Shown here piece after piece: positions 55,130 through 64,000 of a stretch of 64,000 bases of DNA. Numbering within the stretch: position 1 is the stretch's first letter; each line of letters starts with the position of its first letter. This DNA comes from Amoebophrya sp. A120. Lineage: Eukaryota; Sar; Dinophyceae; Syndiniales; Amoebophryaceae. The DNA is taken from contig CAJINV010000004.1 of NCBI GenBank assembly GCA_905178155.1, positions 7,210,548-7,274,547 of the forward strand. Reading direction: 5' to 3'. The position numbers and the translations under genes are program-made. Below the pieces are notes generated by a model, which worked only from the letters and a program-made list of their open reading frames with translations, was not told the DNA's origin and searched no databases.

Positions 55130-55644
55130 CTGTATGCCGTACGTCTAGGTCGTGCTGCCCCACACCCACCCACAGTCACAGATGTTCATTAAGATATAGA
55201 AACCACTAACTCAAACTCCTGGTGGAGCTGCTCCTGCTTCACGCCACCAAAACGCGGGATACGAATATCTCTTCGGTTCGTATCATGCTCAGGAAAACTT
55301 GGCAGATATTATCAGAACGTAAAAAGCTTCTGTCAGAAACGGAACGAAGCACCCTGCGGATCATCTCTTTCCACCTTTACACAACACAGCATTTACATCA
55401 ACAGTTGATGTGTTGACAACATACTTCTGCACGACAGAGAAGACAGCCGCTGCTCGAACATCAATCCTGTGTACTCACAGAGGAAGCCTCGGCCACTGCT
55501 TCCTGACTTTCGTTTTTCTACATTTCAATTCGAATTTCTGTATTATTCAAGGTCGGGTAGTATTAGCACATATCAGATAAAGCATTCGCATTGTCTTTGT
55601 CGCTGGGTAGTAGAGCAGTACAACTCAAAGTAAACTGTTCTTCA
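55130..55644. other. Gene-free interval
   Basis: Between the giant gene and the ZNF830-like gene. May hold an unrecognised 5' exon of the giant gene. No repeat or introner was seen. Confidence 0.4.
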
Positions 55645-57221
55645 TCACCCACACCTCCAATCCACGCCGTGGTATTCCTCCGAAGAGCTCTCGTCGTCCG
55701 AGGATTCTTTTAAATCCTTCTCCTCCTCCCGCTTTTTCTGCCGCTCGTTCAGTGCCTGTCGCATCCGCTGCAACTGTCCCTTCATTATGCATTGCAAAAG
55801 TATCGTACTAGTACGAATTGCATTACAAATTGACTTAGCATTACACATTAAATTTGTAATGCTGATTTACCTTGCAAAAGAAACTTGTAATGCATAAATG
55901 CAATTACTACGAGTACGATACTTTTGCACTGGATATTCATTTCCTCCCGCCGGTCTTTCTCTTCCTCCTGCTGTCGCCGGTGTCGCTCGTCCGCCATCTG
56001 GTTTCGTTTCTCCTGCCCCTCGCGGTGGTCGCGGTCCGCCTCGATGTCAAGCCGTTTCAAGTCGTTCTCAAACTCCATCTCCCGCAGCTTCGACGGCTTC
56101 GTTACCCCCTTGGCTTCCGCCTCCTCCTCGGCATCGTCGAAAAACCCGGCCGGGACGTTCGTATTCACGGGGGTCTCCTCCACGACAGTGCGTACTAAAG
56201 CGGGCTGCTTGATAACACCAGCAGCTGTTGTGCTAGAAGAAGAATTACTACTTCCTGTTGTTCCAGCGCTCGTCCCTGGTTGCACTCCACCCCCATCCCC
56301 AGGCCCGCCGTCAACGCTGGTGAGGGTGGTGCCTGCGGCGAACCCAGCGAGTTCCGGGTACAGTTCCAGCTCCTCCATCGTGATGTCATCCACGTCAAAA
56401 TTGTCGATCAACATTGGGCCGACGACCTTCCGTCGCTTCAACAGCGCCGGGTCTTGGTAGGAAGAGCCGGCGTCTCCTCCGAGGGCATGATCACCGTCTT
56501 CTGGACGCTTGTTTTGCAACCGCTCCACCACACGCTGCTTAATCTCCTCTGCTTTCGTCGGGATCTGCGGAGGTTGCGGTTCTGGAGGTTGTGCTCCTGC
56601 GGGGGTGATTTTTGCGACGGAGATGGTGATGCCGAGCTCATCATCCTGGTGTAGCACTTCCTTCTGCGGGGGTTGCTGTTTATTATCGGTAGAAACAGCA
56701 TTGGCATTTGTGGTTGGCTTTTGCTCTGCATCCTCCTCTTCCGACGACGAATAACCGCCCGCACCCGCACTGGCTTGCTTCGGTTTCACTGGTGCTTTGT
56801 CTTTCACACTTCCGGCCGCGTCCTGTTTTGTTGCTGCTGCTGTTTCGCCACGACCTGAAGGTGATGGTCGTTTAGGTTTACCAGTGGTCGCAGCTTCGTC
56901 TACTGCGCCAGCTTCCTTGTCCTCGCTCGCACCTGGAGAAGATGTCGCAGCCGCTGCTGGTAGTTTCTGTTGCGCCGCTGCAGCTGTTGCACCGGAAGAT
57001 TGCGCGTTTTTCAGCATCGCCTTCTTCTTCCATTCTAACAGCGCCTTCTGGTGCGTCGCGGTCTGGAGGTGCGCGGGCCAAAGTGCTTCGGACCGGACGT
57101 GCGCACCGCAAATCAGGCACTGGAGTTCGCCGTTCGAGAGCCACTTCGCAAATTTGGGAGGCGCTTTGGTCTGCGTCCGCCGCTCTTTCGCGGCCTGCAT
57201 CATCGCGCGCAGCTCGGCCAT
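55645..57221 (-). CDS. ZNF830/CCDC16-like zinc-finger splicing protein
   Basis: Exons 57221-55936 and 55780-55645 give 473 residues. ATG at 57221 starts MAELRAMMQ. A C2H2-type finger has C35, C38, H51 and H57 within CLICGAHVRSEALWPAHLQ. After it come Ala/Ser/Pro-rich linkers and, from about residue 380, Glu/Arg/Lys-rich helices, with an acidic Ser-rich stretch then GVDWR at the C-terminus. This order (N-terminal U1-like zinc finger, C-terminal coiled coil, terminal DWR) is that of ZNF830 (CCDC16), associated with spliceosomal complexes. One intron, a family A introner, sits within the C-terminal coiled coil, and its removal restores EMK-GQLQRMRQ in frame. I am fairly sure of the family; function by homology only. 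Confidence 0.72.
55786..55935 (-). mobile_element. Introner, family A
   Basis: Starts TATGCATTGCAAAAG and ends CTTTTGCACTGGATA. The duplication TTCAT flanks it at 55781-55785 and 55936-55940. Confidence 0.93.
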
Positions 57222-58029
57222 GTTGTTTCTACTCGTATAGTGATGTCTCTTCTGAATCTGAGGCACTGAAGTATCACAGGCTATCTTTTTCCTCAAGTAC
57301 AGTCATGAGCAAACAACGAGGACGGCTCCAAGTACATTTTCACAATGTTCTTCTTCTTTTCCTTGATCTCGTTAGATGATAGGCGTCGCTGTCATTGACA
57401 TTGATTTTGAATGTGGTACGCGTAAGAGCTGTGAGGAGCAGGTACTAGTGCCATCTGACAGTATTTTCGTGAACATTTGAAGTTTTTCGTTGAGCTTGGG
57501 TCGACGTCCACCAGTGCATTATTTGCATTTAGATTTGCATGGCTTTATCTTTTCGTGTCGTATTGGTCAAACTACGAGGCAGCGAACAGAGGAACATTTA
57601 CATTTTTGATCTTCTGTTCTCGTCGTAGTGGTTTTGATGCCCATTGGCTTTCCTTCTCCTTCACTTGCGACAAGGCTACGCAGGCTTGATTTAAAGTTGT
57701 GCAGAATCAAAATAAACCATCAATTCAAAAAGTTGAAGTTCTGCTCGAATCGTACAACGCTGTGCGGGAGTCGGACTCTTTCAATTACAGTTTATACGTG
57801 GTCTGGTGGTAATTCATTGTACATAGACGGACTTTACACAGAAGTTGCTATTCCATTCATACATAATTCATTTTAACCTCTCTTGCTACAGGTTACAACA
57901 CAGCTACATTACAGCACATCATTTTAAATAAACCGTGATACTCATACACATACTACTGAGTAATACAAAATTCGCCTCCACCTGGTGCTGGACGGGCTAA
58001 GTCAACATCGAGGATGTTGGCCGGCAGTC
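57222..58029. other. Gene-free interval
   Basis: Upstream region of the ZNF830-like gene and 3' flank of the next gene; AT-rich from 57680. No features recognised. Confidence 0.45.
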
Positions 58030-58689
58030 TCAGTGCTCAGACGCTGGCACCGACAGTGGTTCTACGGCTCCGGTCGTGCACCATAGGTCCACGTCCACCG
58101 AGGGCGGCACTGGGGTTTTAGTATAGAGTTTGTCGTGTGGTTGCACTGCAGCTACGAGCGCGATCTGAAGGAGCTGACCGCCAGGATACATTGCTCGCAA
58201 TTTGAATCTGATTCTGCGTATTCTATTTCTGCTTTATTTGTATTTCATCGTGTTTGCAACATGCATCAGGAAATAGTTGCTCCAAGAACACATCACAGAT
58301 TACTTTACAAAGTATAATACCGATCAGCGCACCGGACGCGGTTTCGTGCAGAGGCTGATGCAATCGGAATCGAACAGGCTCCCGTTTGATGGCCCGCGGT
58401 TTGATATCCAGGTCGTGGTATAGCTGCATTTTTATGTCGTCAGCATTTTGGAAAAATTAAAATCGAAACTATGCTTATGCATCACATCAATCTAAACACA
58501 ACATGAACATGAGCGAATTACGAATGAATCAGGCCGCTCTCGGTCATAGAGTAAATACGACTGAAAATAAAAAGAAAGTACGACATTGTCGTTCGTGTCG
58601 AGGGCCGTCATTTCCAACTTCGCCTCCATCCACTTAGAGCGAATCTTGGACCAATAGAAAACTGTCGGCGGGTGCTTCTTCACCGGCAT
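58030..58689 (-). CDS. Small hypothetical protein, three exons
   Basis: Exons 58689-58522, 58423-58321 and 58193-58030 give 144 residues from ATG to TGA. Introns are canonical: GTAATT...AATGCAG and GTATTA...TTGCGAG, with consistent phases (0 and 1). The N-terminal half is rich in aromatic and charged residues (VFYWSKIRSKWMEAKLEMTA), suggesting a compact fold. A short hydrophobic stretch (GGQLLQIALVAAV) occurs after residue 90. No family was recognised. The second acceptor is the least certain part of the model. Confidence 0.6.
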
Positions 58690-59510
58690 CTTGTTTTTCG
58701 AACTGTTGCTGAAGATATCGTGCTTTTTTTTGATGCTCTGTCAACGCTTACTTTTGTGCTGGGGAAATGTAGTTGATCGGGATACCTACTATATTCTTGT
58801 TCTTCATCTTTATTAGTCACAAAGAACTAATACGCGAACTGCATCTGGACCAAGAAGTACACGATACGACACTCATAAGGCACTCTCGGTACTACATTTC
58901 ACTTTCTGTTTCTAGGCTCGTATGACGCAGCCGTGCTTTGACTCCTCCTGAAGCGTCACATCTCGATCTCCTCCACTCAACTCCCTGGCTTTCGCTTTGT
59001 GCACAACGAACGCAAATAAAGCGACGTAACTTATGAAATCGATGAAGGGAGAAACGGCTTCGGTTTTTTACCAGTCACCGACCATAACACCAAGCACGGC
59101 GCCACGTACGTCCTCACGGAGGGCAACAAGGGAGTTGATACTACAGAACAGCTACGCAGCCGCGGGGCCAGCCTCCTGCATTTGGTTCCCACATTCTCGT
59201 CCGGCCCCGTCTCCATGTTATGCGTGGTTGCGATTAGTTTTGAATCGATCCATGAACGGAGACATGTTACAAACGGCGCGCCCGTTACCGCCGAGACCCG
59301 AGAACGAGACCCGGGCGAAGCCAAAATGAGGCCAAGCCTACCGCTTCTTGGTATTCGCGCGCCGACAACGTCGCGGCCGGGAGCTGTGTAGTTTGTTCTA
59401 CTTCATGCCGCCGGCCGCGCGTGGTCTCTGCAGCTGCCTCAGAAACACTAGCGCGCCCCCTATTGGGGCATGGGCCGCGGGCATATAGATTCGCAGGCCG
59501 CGCGCCACGT

Positions 59511-60365
59511 GGCTCAAATTTTGAGCCGCATCGGACTGCGACCAGACAGACAACGCCCGCCCTAGTCAATGACCACGCCAGAGCTCGTCTACGTACCGGA
59601 TGCCCGCCAAAGCGGCGCCGCTATCTGTCCAAAATGGGGCCTCGCGCCTGCTGGCGCAAATTCGCCCCGTGCCTCTGTTGCTTGCAGATAGAGGACAAGG
59701 CAGGACGACCAGAAAACGCGCAGGCCAAAACGAAGCCGGGACGAGGCCAAAACGAAGCCAAAACGAAGCCAAAGCCAACCAAAAAAAAGGCGGCCAACCC
59801 TTTCAACTTTTTGCCAGAAAGAAAAGGCCCAGAATCAGACCGCGGGGCCTCGTTTTGGCCTCGTTTGGGCCTCGTTTTGGCGTCGCTTTCACGAGGGCAC
59901 GGCAAAGCGAGCCGGGCGGCGACCAAAGTGCCGAATTTTCCGCGTTCCCCTTCCAGACGCGAAACGCGCTTGCCTGGCCTCGTTTTGGCTTCGTTTTGGC
60001 CTCGTTTTGGCTTCGTTTCGGCCTCGGCTTTTTTGCCCTTTGGCTTCGTTTTGGCCTCGTTTTGGCTTCGTTTTGGCCTCGGCTTTTTTGCCCTTTGGCT
60101 TCGTTTTGGCCTCGTTTTGGCTTCGGTTTTCCGGCAATGCCGACCAGGGGTGGTCGCGTGTACATATCTACTGGACAAGAGTGCGCCCATACCCATTTGA
60201 ATATAATAGCAGGCACCGCGCGGGGGATTGGGGCTTCGCACCATAGTAGCCACAGGCAAGACGAAGGCGGCGCCCCCTGGGCATCAATGTGGGAAGCGCA
60301 ACGCCCTGCGACGGCCAGGGCTTTTTGCGTTTCTTTGTAGTGCCATGCGGCTCAAAAATTGAGCC
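59511..60365. repeat. Segment bounded by two GGCTCAAA-type palindromes
   Basis: GGCTCAAATTTTGAGCC at 59511-59527 and GGCTCAAAAATTGAGCC at 60349-60365 lie in similar contexts (GCCACGT or GCCATGC before, C-rich after, then CTGCG). About 820 bp between them include the TTTTGGC array. This could be a mobile or recombined unit. Confidence 0.45.
59725..60130. repeat. Inverted arrays of GGCCAAAACGAAGCC / GGCTTCGTTTTGGCC
   Basis: Forward units (AAAACGAAGCC, AAAACGAGGCC) occur at 59725-59790. The complementary form (CCTCGTTTTGG, CTTCGTTTTGG, GGCTTTTTTGCCCTTTGG) repeats from 59850 to 60125, with further copies near 60575. The two blocks could fold into a long hairpin. Confidence 0.8.
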
Positions 60366-62574
60366 CGGCGGCACGCTGCGTCGCAGGCTCCCCCCTATGC
60401 GAAACGCGACGCGCCCGGGCCCACAGCGCGCACATCACAAATGACGCCCCGGCTTACATGCAGCAGAAGCCCCAAAGGCTGGGGGCCCTGTAAACGTCTC
60501 GGCCGATCACTATGGGGAAACTTGCCGACGTTTTGCGCTGGCAGAGGTGGGCCACTGTAAAAGCTGCCCGACTGGCTTCGTTTTGGCTTCGTCCTGGTCT
60601 CGTTATCGTGCGAGGGCGGTAACGTGGGTCGCCGTTTGTAAACATGATGAGGCGGCGGGCGGGCCGCAATCGCGAGCGCACAGCCGGGACGGCGGCTCGC
60701 CGGCGCCCGCTACCAGCTACAGGCACCCGGGACCGCAGAAGCGGCAGGGCCGCGGGATGGGGTATTACAGATGCACAGGCGCCGCTCGCCCCGCCGCAGC
60801 GCGCTGGTGGCCAGGCAGGGCACGCAGAAACGGCGCAGCGAGCGGGCGGGCCTTTTCGGCCTTCCCCCCCCCCGCCACCGCACACACGCAAGCGCGCGCG
60901 GGCGGCATGGGGGCTAGGTGGCACCAATGCCCCCGGGCCGACGGGGGCGCTTGACACGCGCCAGCCTTCATACATCCTGCAGTCCGCCTGCGGGCACTAC
61001 GAGAAAACGAGCGCGCAACCGGGGTCGCGCGCGGAAAAAAAACCGAGCGGGCTGGCCCCTCCACAGGCCGGAGCTGATTGCCTGGTCGTGCTGCCGTGAT
61101 GCTGCCACATCGGCGACGGTGTTGCCACGCCGCGCGGCCCGGGCGAGCTTTCTAGACGTGGTCGCCCAGCGGCCCACGCGCGGGCGGGCAAGAAAGCGGA
61201 CGCGCGACAGATCGCTGCTGGCTGCGCGGTCGATGGATATCTGTCCGCGACGAGGATGCCGTGGCGCAGCAACTGGACAGCGCCGTGGGCTCTGCGGGTC
61301 GTTCTGCAGCCGTCTGAGCTCCACCATGCGTTTGGCCCGCCCCGATTCCTCGCCCGGCTTACTCCACCACAAGAGAAAATCAGCGGCCGCCATGATTTCG
61401 CTCTTTATTCGGAGGTTACGGAAAAAGAAACGACTGCGAGAAATTCCTTCTCCCTCATTGTCATCTACCTGCAAAAATGCGAAGAGGGATCTGACATCAG
61501 GACTTGTAAACACACCACGCCTCGTCCACAACAACCGCTTCTTTGTTGCGGCTATTTCAATTTCTGATAGATAGAAGTAATTCAAAGCGTAACACAGACA
61601 GACTTCTCTCTGTTTCCGCGGCCCTCCCTGGTCCTTCTGTATCTCCGTGTAGATGAGAAGTTCAAGTTGTATAACATGTGTTCTGGTGGTAGTGGCAGGG
61701 TACCATCTAGTACGAATAGCAATTCTTCTACCACTTCTCTCTCATCCTCTCTCAAACCCAGTTCCTGACATAGTCAGTACTCAGACCAAGCTGAAGCTCT
61801 TGCATTGAGATTTAGCCACAACACTAGAAAAAGCCAAAACGGACACAAGACCATCCCACTGCACCCACGACATTAGCTAGGTTTTCGCTTTCTTGTTCGG
61901 TTTTTGTGTGCTTACTCGCCTTGACGTTTGAAACTGCACTTGAGATTGTCACATGGGACAAGTTGGGCATATGAACGCTCCACAGTCTTTTCTGCTCTGG
62001 TCCTCTTGTTGCCTTGGAGATTATTTGTAGTCTATCTTCTCTGGAGGTGTACGGCTCTGGTAATGCAACTTCTGCTAACCCTGACATCATACAACAAACG
62101 ACAAAATCTACAAGGAAGTCAAATCTTAAAAATTCGTTTTGGTACAAAAAGTGCGGTAGTGCATCGTCCGACTGGACTAGATTGTAATAAATTTCATTTT
62201 GGATATCGATTTATTCGCATTAAGGAGATGATGATGATAGCTTAAAGTATAAACCGGTTCATTTTTGTAATTTGCAGTCAGTGAGAGAATTGTTCGCGCC
62301 TCATGGTCATACGGTAGCCTAGCGATACAACTAAAGGTTCATAAATTAAGACAGGGCCGCTTCGCTGATGATGATGATCTTCATTGGTGCATGTACGTTT
62401 TGAATGTTATGGTGCTGAAACATCTACCATCTAAACCTAATTGTACATTTGAATTGGGAATTACAAGTCAAGAATACCAGCGTGCTCTCGTGACGCCCCA
62501 TTTGTATAAATAAGTAATTTCATGCTTCGGTACAGCACCAAGCAAGCTGCATTTGATTTCGCCTTCACTATAAT

Positions 62575-64000
62575 TCACTCAAAGTCGAAGTGTGTACGAC
62601 ACCCGGCGAAGTTTCCAAAGCCGTCGACGTCCACGGGACTTGTGTTGTCAAAGTACATTTTATCCAGGGAAAAACACTTATCCCCACCCATTTTTTGCAT
62701 GACAAATAGCGGAATCTATGCACGTTCTGCATGACAAATTGGATGGGGATGCTTCTTTTCTTGTGGATACATTTGCAACAACCGGTCCACTTTGCGGTCC
62801 ACCTCGTTCGGCCCCTTCCGGGAGGCGAACCGGTCCGCGAGGTTGCGCAGGACCTGCTCAATCCCGGCCTCCTCGGCGAGCAGCACGTAGGCGTTGTTCA
62901 TCAATTGTTCGTGCTGGGAGTGGGAGGTCGGTTCAAAGTCGAAAATCATGGCGTTGTTCGGGTCTACTTGATTGTTCGACGCTTCGTCGTGGCCGCTCGG
63001 TGTAGTAGTAGTAGTAGTTCCACCTTTGCCGTTTCCAAAACCGGGGATGGCCGCAGCGGCGGCGTCAATTGTTCCGGCGGTAATTATTCCGGAAGCTGTT
63101 GATGTGGCACCAGAGCAACTACTACCCGAAGAAGAAGAAGATGCGGCGGTGATATGTTCTACTTGGTTAAAAATTATGTTGCTGCTCATTGCAATATCCA
63201 CCGCTCCTGCACACCCCGACGTATTCGTGGTGCCCGCGGCCAACATCGAAGATGACGCAGCTCCGGGGGCACCAGGTTGAAGATGTTGCTCTACTTGATG
63301 TTCATCCACTTCGTTGGCCGAGAACACTAGGCAGTTGCTGCTTCTCGTCGTGCGCTATGAACTGCAAAAGCATCGTACTCGTATAAATGCATTATAAACT
63401 TCCTTAGCTAGCATGAGAAATAAAATTTGTAATGCGGATTTACATTAAGAAAAAGATTTGTAATGCATTATTGCAATACAACGAGTACGATACTTTTGCA
63501 CAGGATATGCCCCATTGCCGGTTGATTTCCTCGAGATGCAGCTGTCAACTATGAACTGCAGAAGTATCGCAATCGTATAAATGCATTACAAATTTCCTCA
63601 GCGTGAGAAATGAAATTTGTAATGCGGATTTACCTTGGCAGAGGGAGTTGTAATGCATGATTGCAATACGAGTACGATACTTTTGCACAGGATATCGACT
63701 CGCCGCCGACATCTTTTTTACCGCGAACATGTTCGGCGAGCACGCCGGCGTCAGGGAGGACTGCGACGGCGGCGATATGAACTGCAAAAGTATTGTATCG
63801 TACTCGTATAAATGCATTACAAATTTCCCCAGCATGCGAGATAAAATTTGTAATGCGGATTTGCCTTAACAAGATGGAGATTTGTAATGCATGATTGCAA
63901 TACGAGTACGATACTTTTGCACAGGATAGGCGAGCTCGCGTGGCCAAAGGAGGGGACCGTCGGGATGGTCGGGTTCACAAACTGCATCACGGCCGAGTTC
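62575..64000 (-). CDS. Hypothetical protein, 5' partial, four introners
   Basis: Exons 64000-63929 (5' end off the window), 63770-63695, 63544-63508, 63350-62770 and 62655-62575 join in one frame ending in TGA, about 282 codons in this window. A 37-nt exon (QLHLEEINRQWG) is recovered only by the introner rule and reads sensibly. The middle is Ser/Thr/Ala/Gly-rich with a low-complexity Thr run; the C-terminal part has acidic helices (YVLLAEEAGIEQVLRNL). No family was recognised. Introns: three family A and one family L. Confidence 0.65.
62661..62769. mobile_element. Introner, family L
   Basis: Starts TATCCAGGGAAAAACAC and ends CTTCTTTTCTTGTGGATA. The duplication CATTT flanks it at 62656-62660 and 62770-62774. 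Removal is at a codon boundary. Confidence 0.92.
63356..63507 (-). mobile_element. Introner, family A
   Basis: Starts TATGAACTGCAAAAG and ends CTTTTGCACAGGATA. Flanks TGCGC (63351-63355) and TGCCC (63508-63512) differ at one base. Confidence 0.9.
63550..63694 (-). mobile_element. Introner, family A
   Basis: Starts TATGAACTGCAGAAG and ends CTTTTGCACAGGATA. Flanks TCAAC (63545-63549) and TCGAC (63695-63699) differ at one base. Confidence 0.9.
63776..63928 (-). mobile_element. Introner, family A
   Basis: Starts TATGAACTGCAAAAG and ends CTTTTGCACAGGATA. The duplication GGCGA flanks it at 63771-63775 and 63929-63933. Confidence 0.93.

Larger units (their letters stand above)
58690..62574. other. 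Repeat-rich, gene-poor interval
   Basis: 59270-61400 is GC-rich and repetitive; the TTTTGGC array and paired palindromes are listed separately. Long ORFs in several frames here (Lys/Asn- or Arg/Pro-rich) follow the repeats. 61400-62574 is AT-rich with only a weak minus-strand ORF (61824-62147) that I do not support as a gene. No introners. Confidence 0.5.

Noticed and set aside
59600-60340. Lys/Asn-rich or Arg-rich frames of 200-250 residues
   Set aside because: They translate the TTTTGGC/CCAAAAC arrays and occur in several overlapping frames.
61824-62147. A 107-residue minus frame as a gene
   Set aside because: No ATG start, no domain, AT-rich repeat-adjacent context; support is too weak.
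63356-63928. GT...AG pairs inside family A introners as ordinary splice sites
   Set aside because: Using them leaves 17 extra bases per intron and breaks the frame at the junctions checked; many copies lack one of the two dinucleotides.

Overview
The window looks like nuclear DNA of a protist: intron-rich genes, nearly all on the minus strand, and no bacterial operons or ribosome binding sites. Its outstanding property is that coding exons are interrupted by short transposon-like introns (introners): I count 51 complete elements and 2 fragments in 13 sequence families. Each complete element begins TAT and ends ATA (a few have one changed end base), has terminal inverted repeats and sits between 5-bp direct duplications of exon sequence. 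From memory, introners of this kind are known from Amoebophrya (Syndiniales, parasitic marine alveolates), so an Amoebophrya-like parasite is my best guess; the sequence alone does not prove it.

One reading rule explains the gene models. If an intron is taken as the element plus one copy of its 5-bp duplication, the frame stays open through almost every junction, and the spliced product is the uninterrupted pre-insertion exon. Canonical GT-AG introns also occur; all their donors begin GTA. Exon coordinates below keep the duplication on the 5' side (higher coordinate, because genes are on the minus strand) and drop the other copy.

Layout. 1-1308: truncated copy of part of the 25-28 kb gene plus introner fragments. 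1310-3783: GNAT-like acetyltransferase with a signal peptide. 5077-8229 and 9443-11605: charged coiled-coil-like genes. 12524-24717: a gene of about 2,250 codons cut by 18 introners, one of 1.66 kb carrying a minisatellite. 24904-29978: secreted protein with repeated propeller-like segments, 11 introners and two GT-AG introns. 30.3-33 kb: gene-poor and partly GC-rich. 32976-34125: small protein. 35105-36868: ubiquitin-like-domain membrane protein. 37458-38441: small protein. 39196-41187: RING protein. 41941-42993: cold-shock-domain protein. 43.2-45.5 kb: satellite and an 825-bp assembly gap. 45977-55129: giant gene of about 2,950 codons without introners. 55645-57221: ZNF830/CCDC16-like splicing protein. 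58030-58689: small protein. 58.7-62.5 kb: repeat-rich and gene-poor. 62575-64000: gene with four introners, running off the right edge.

Introners are very uneven: 43 of 51 lie in the first 30 kb, while the giant gene, the RING gene, the cold-shock gene and the ubiquitin-like gene have none. A segmental duplication (461-1308 versus 26182-27477) gives filled and empty sites for three insertions, which is direct evidence that these introns arose by insertion.
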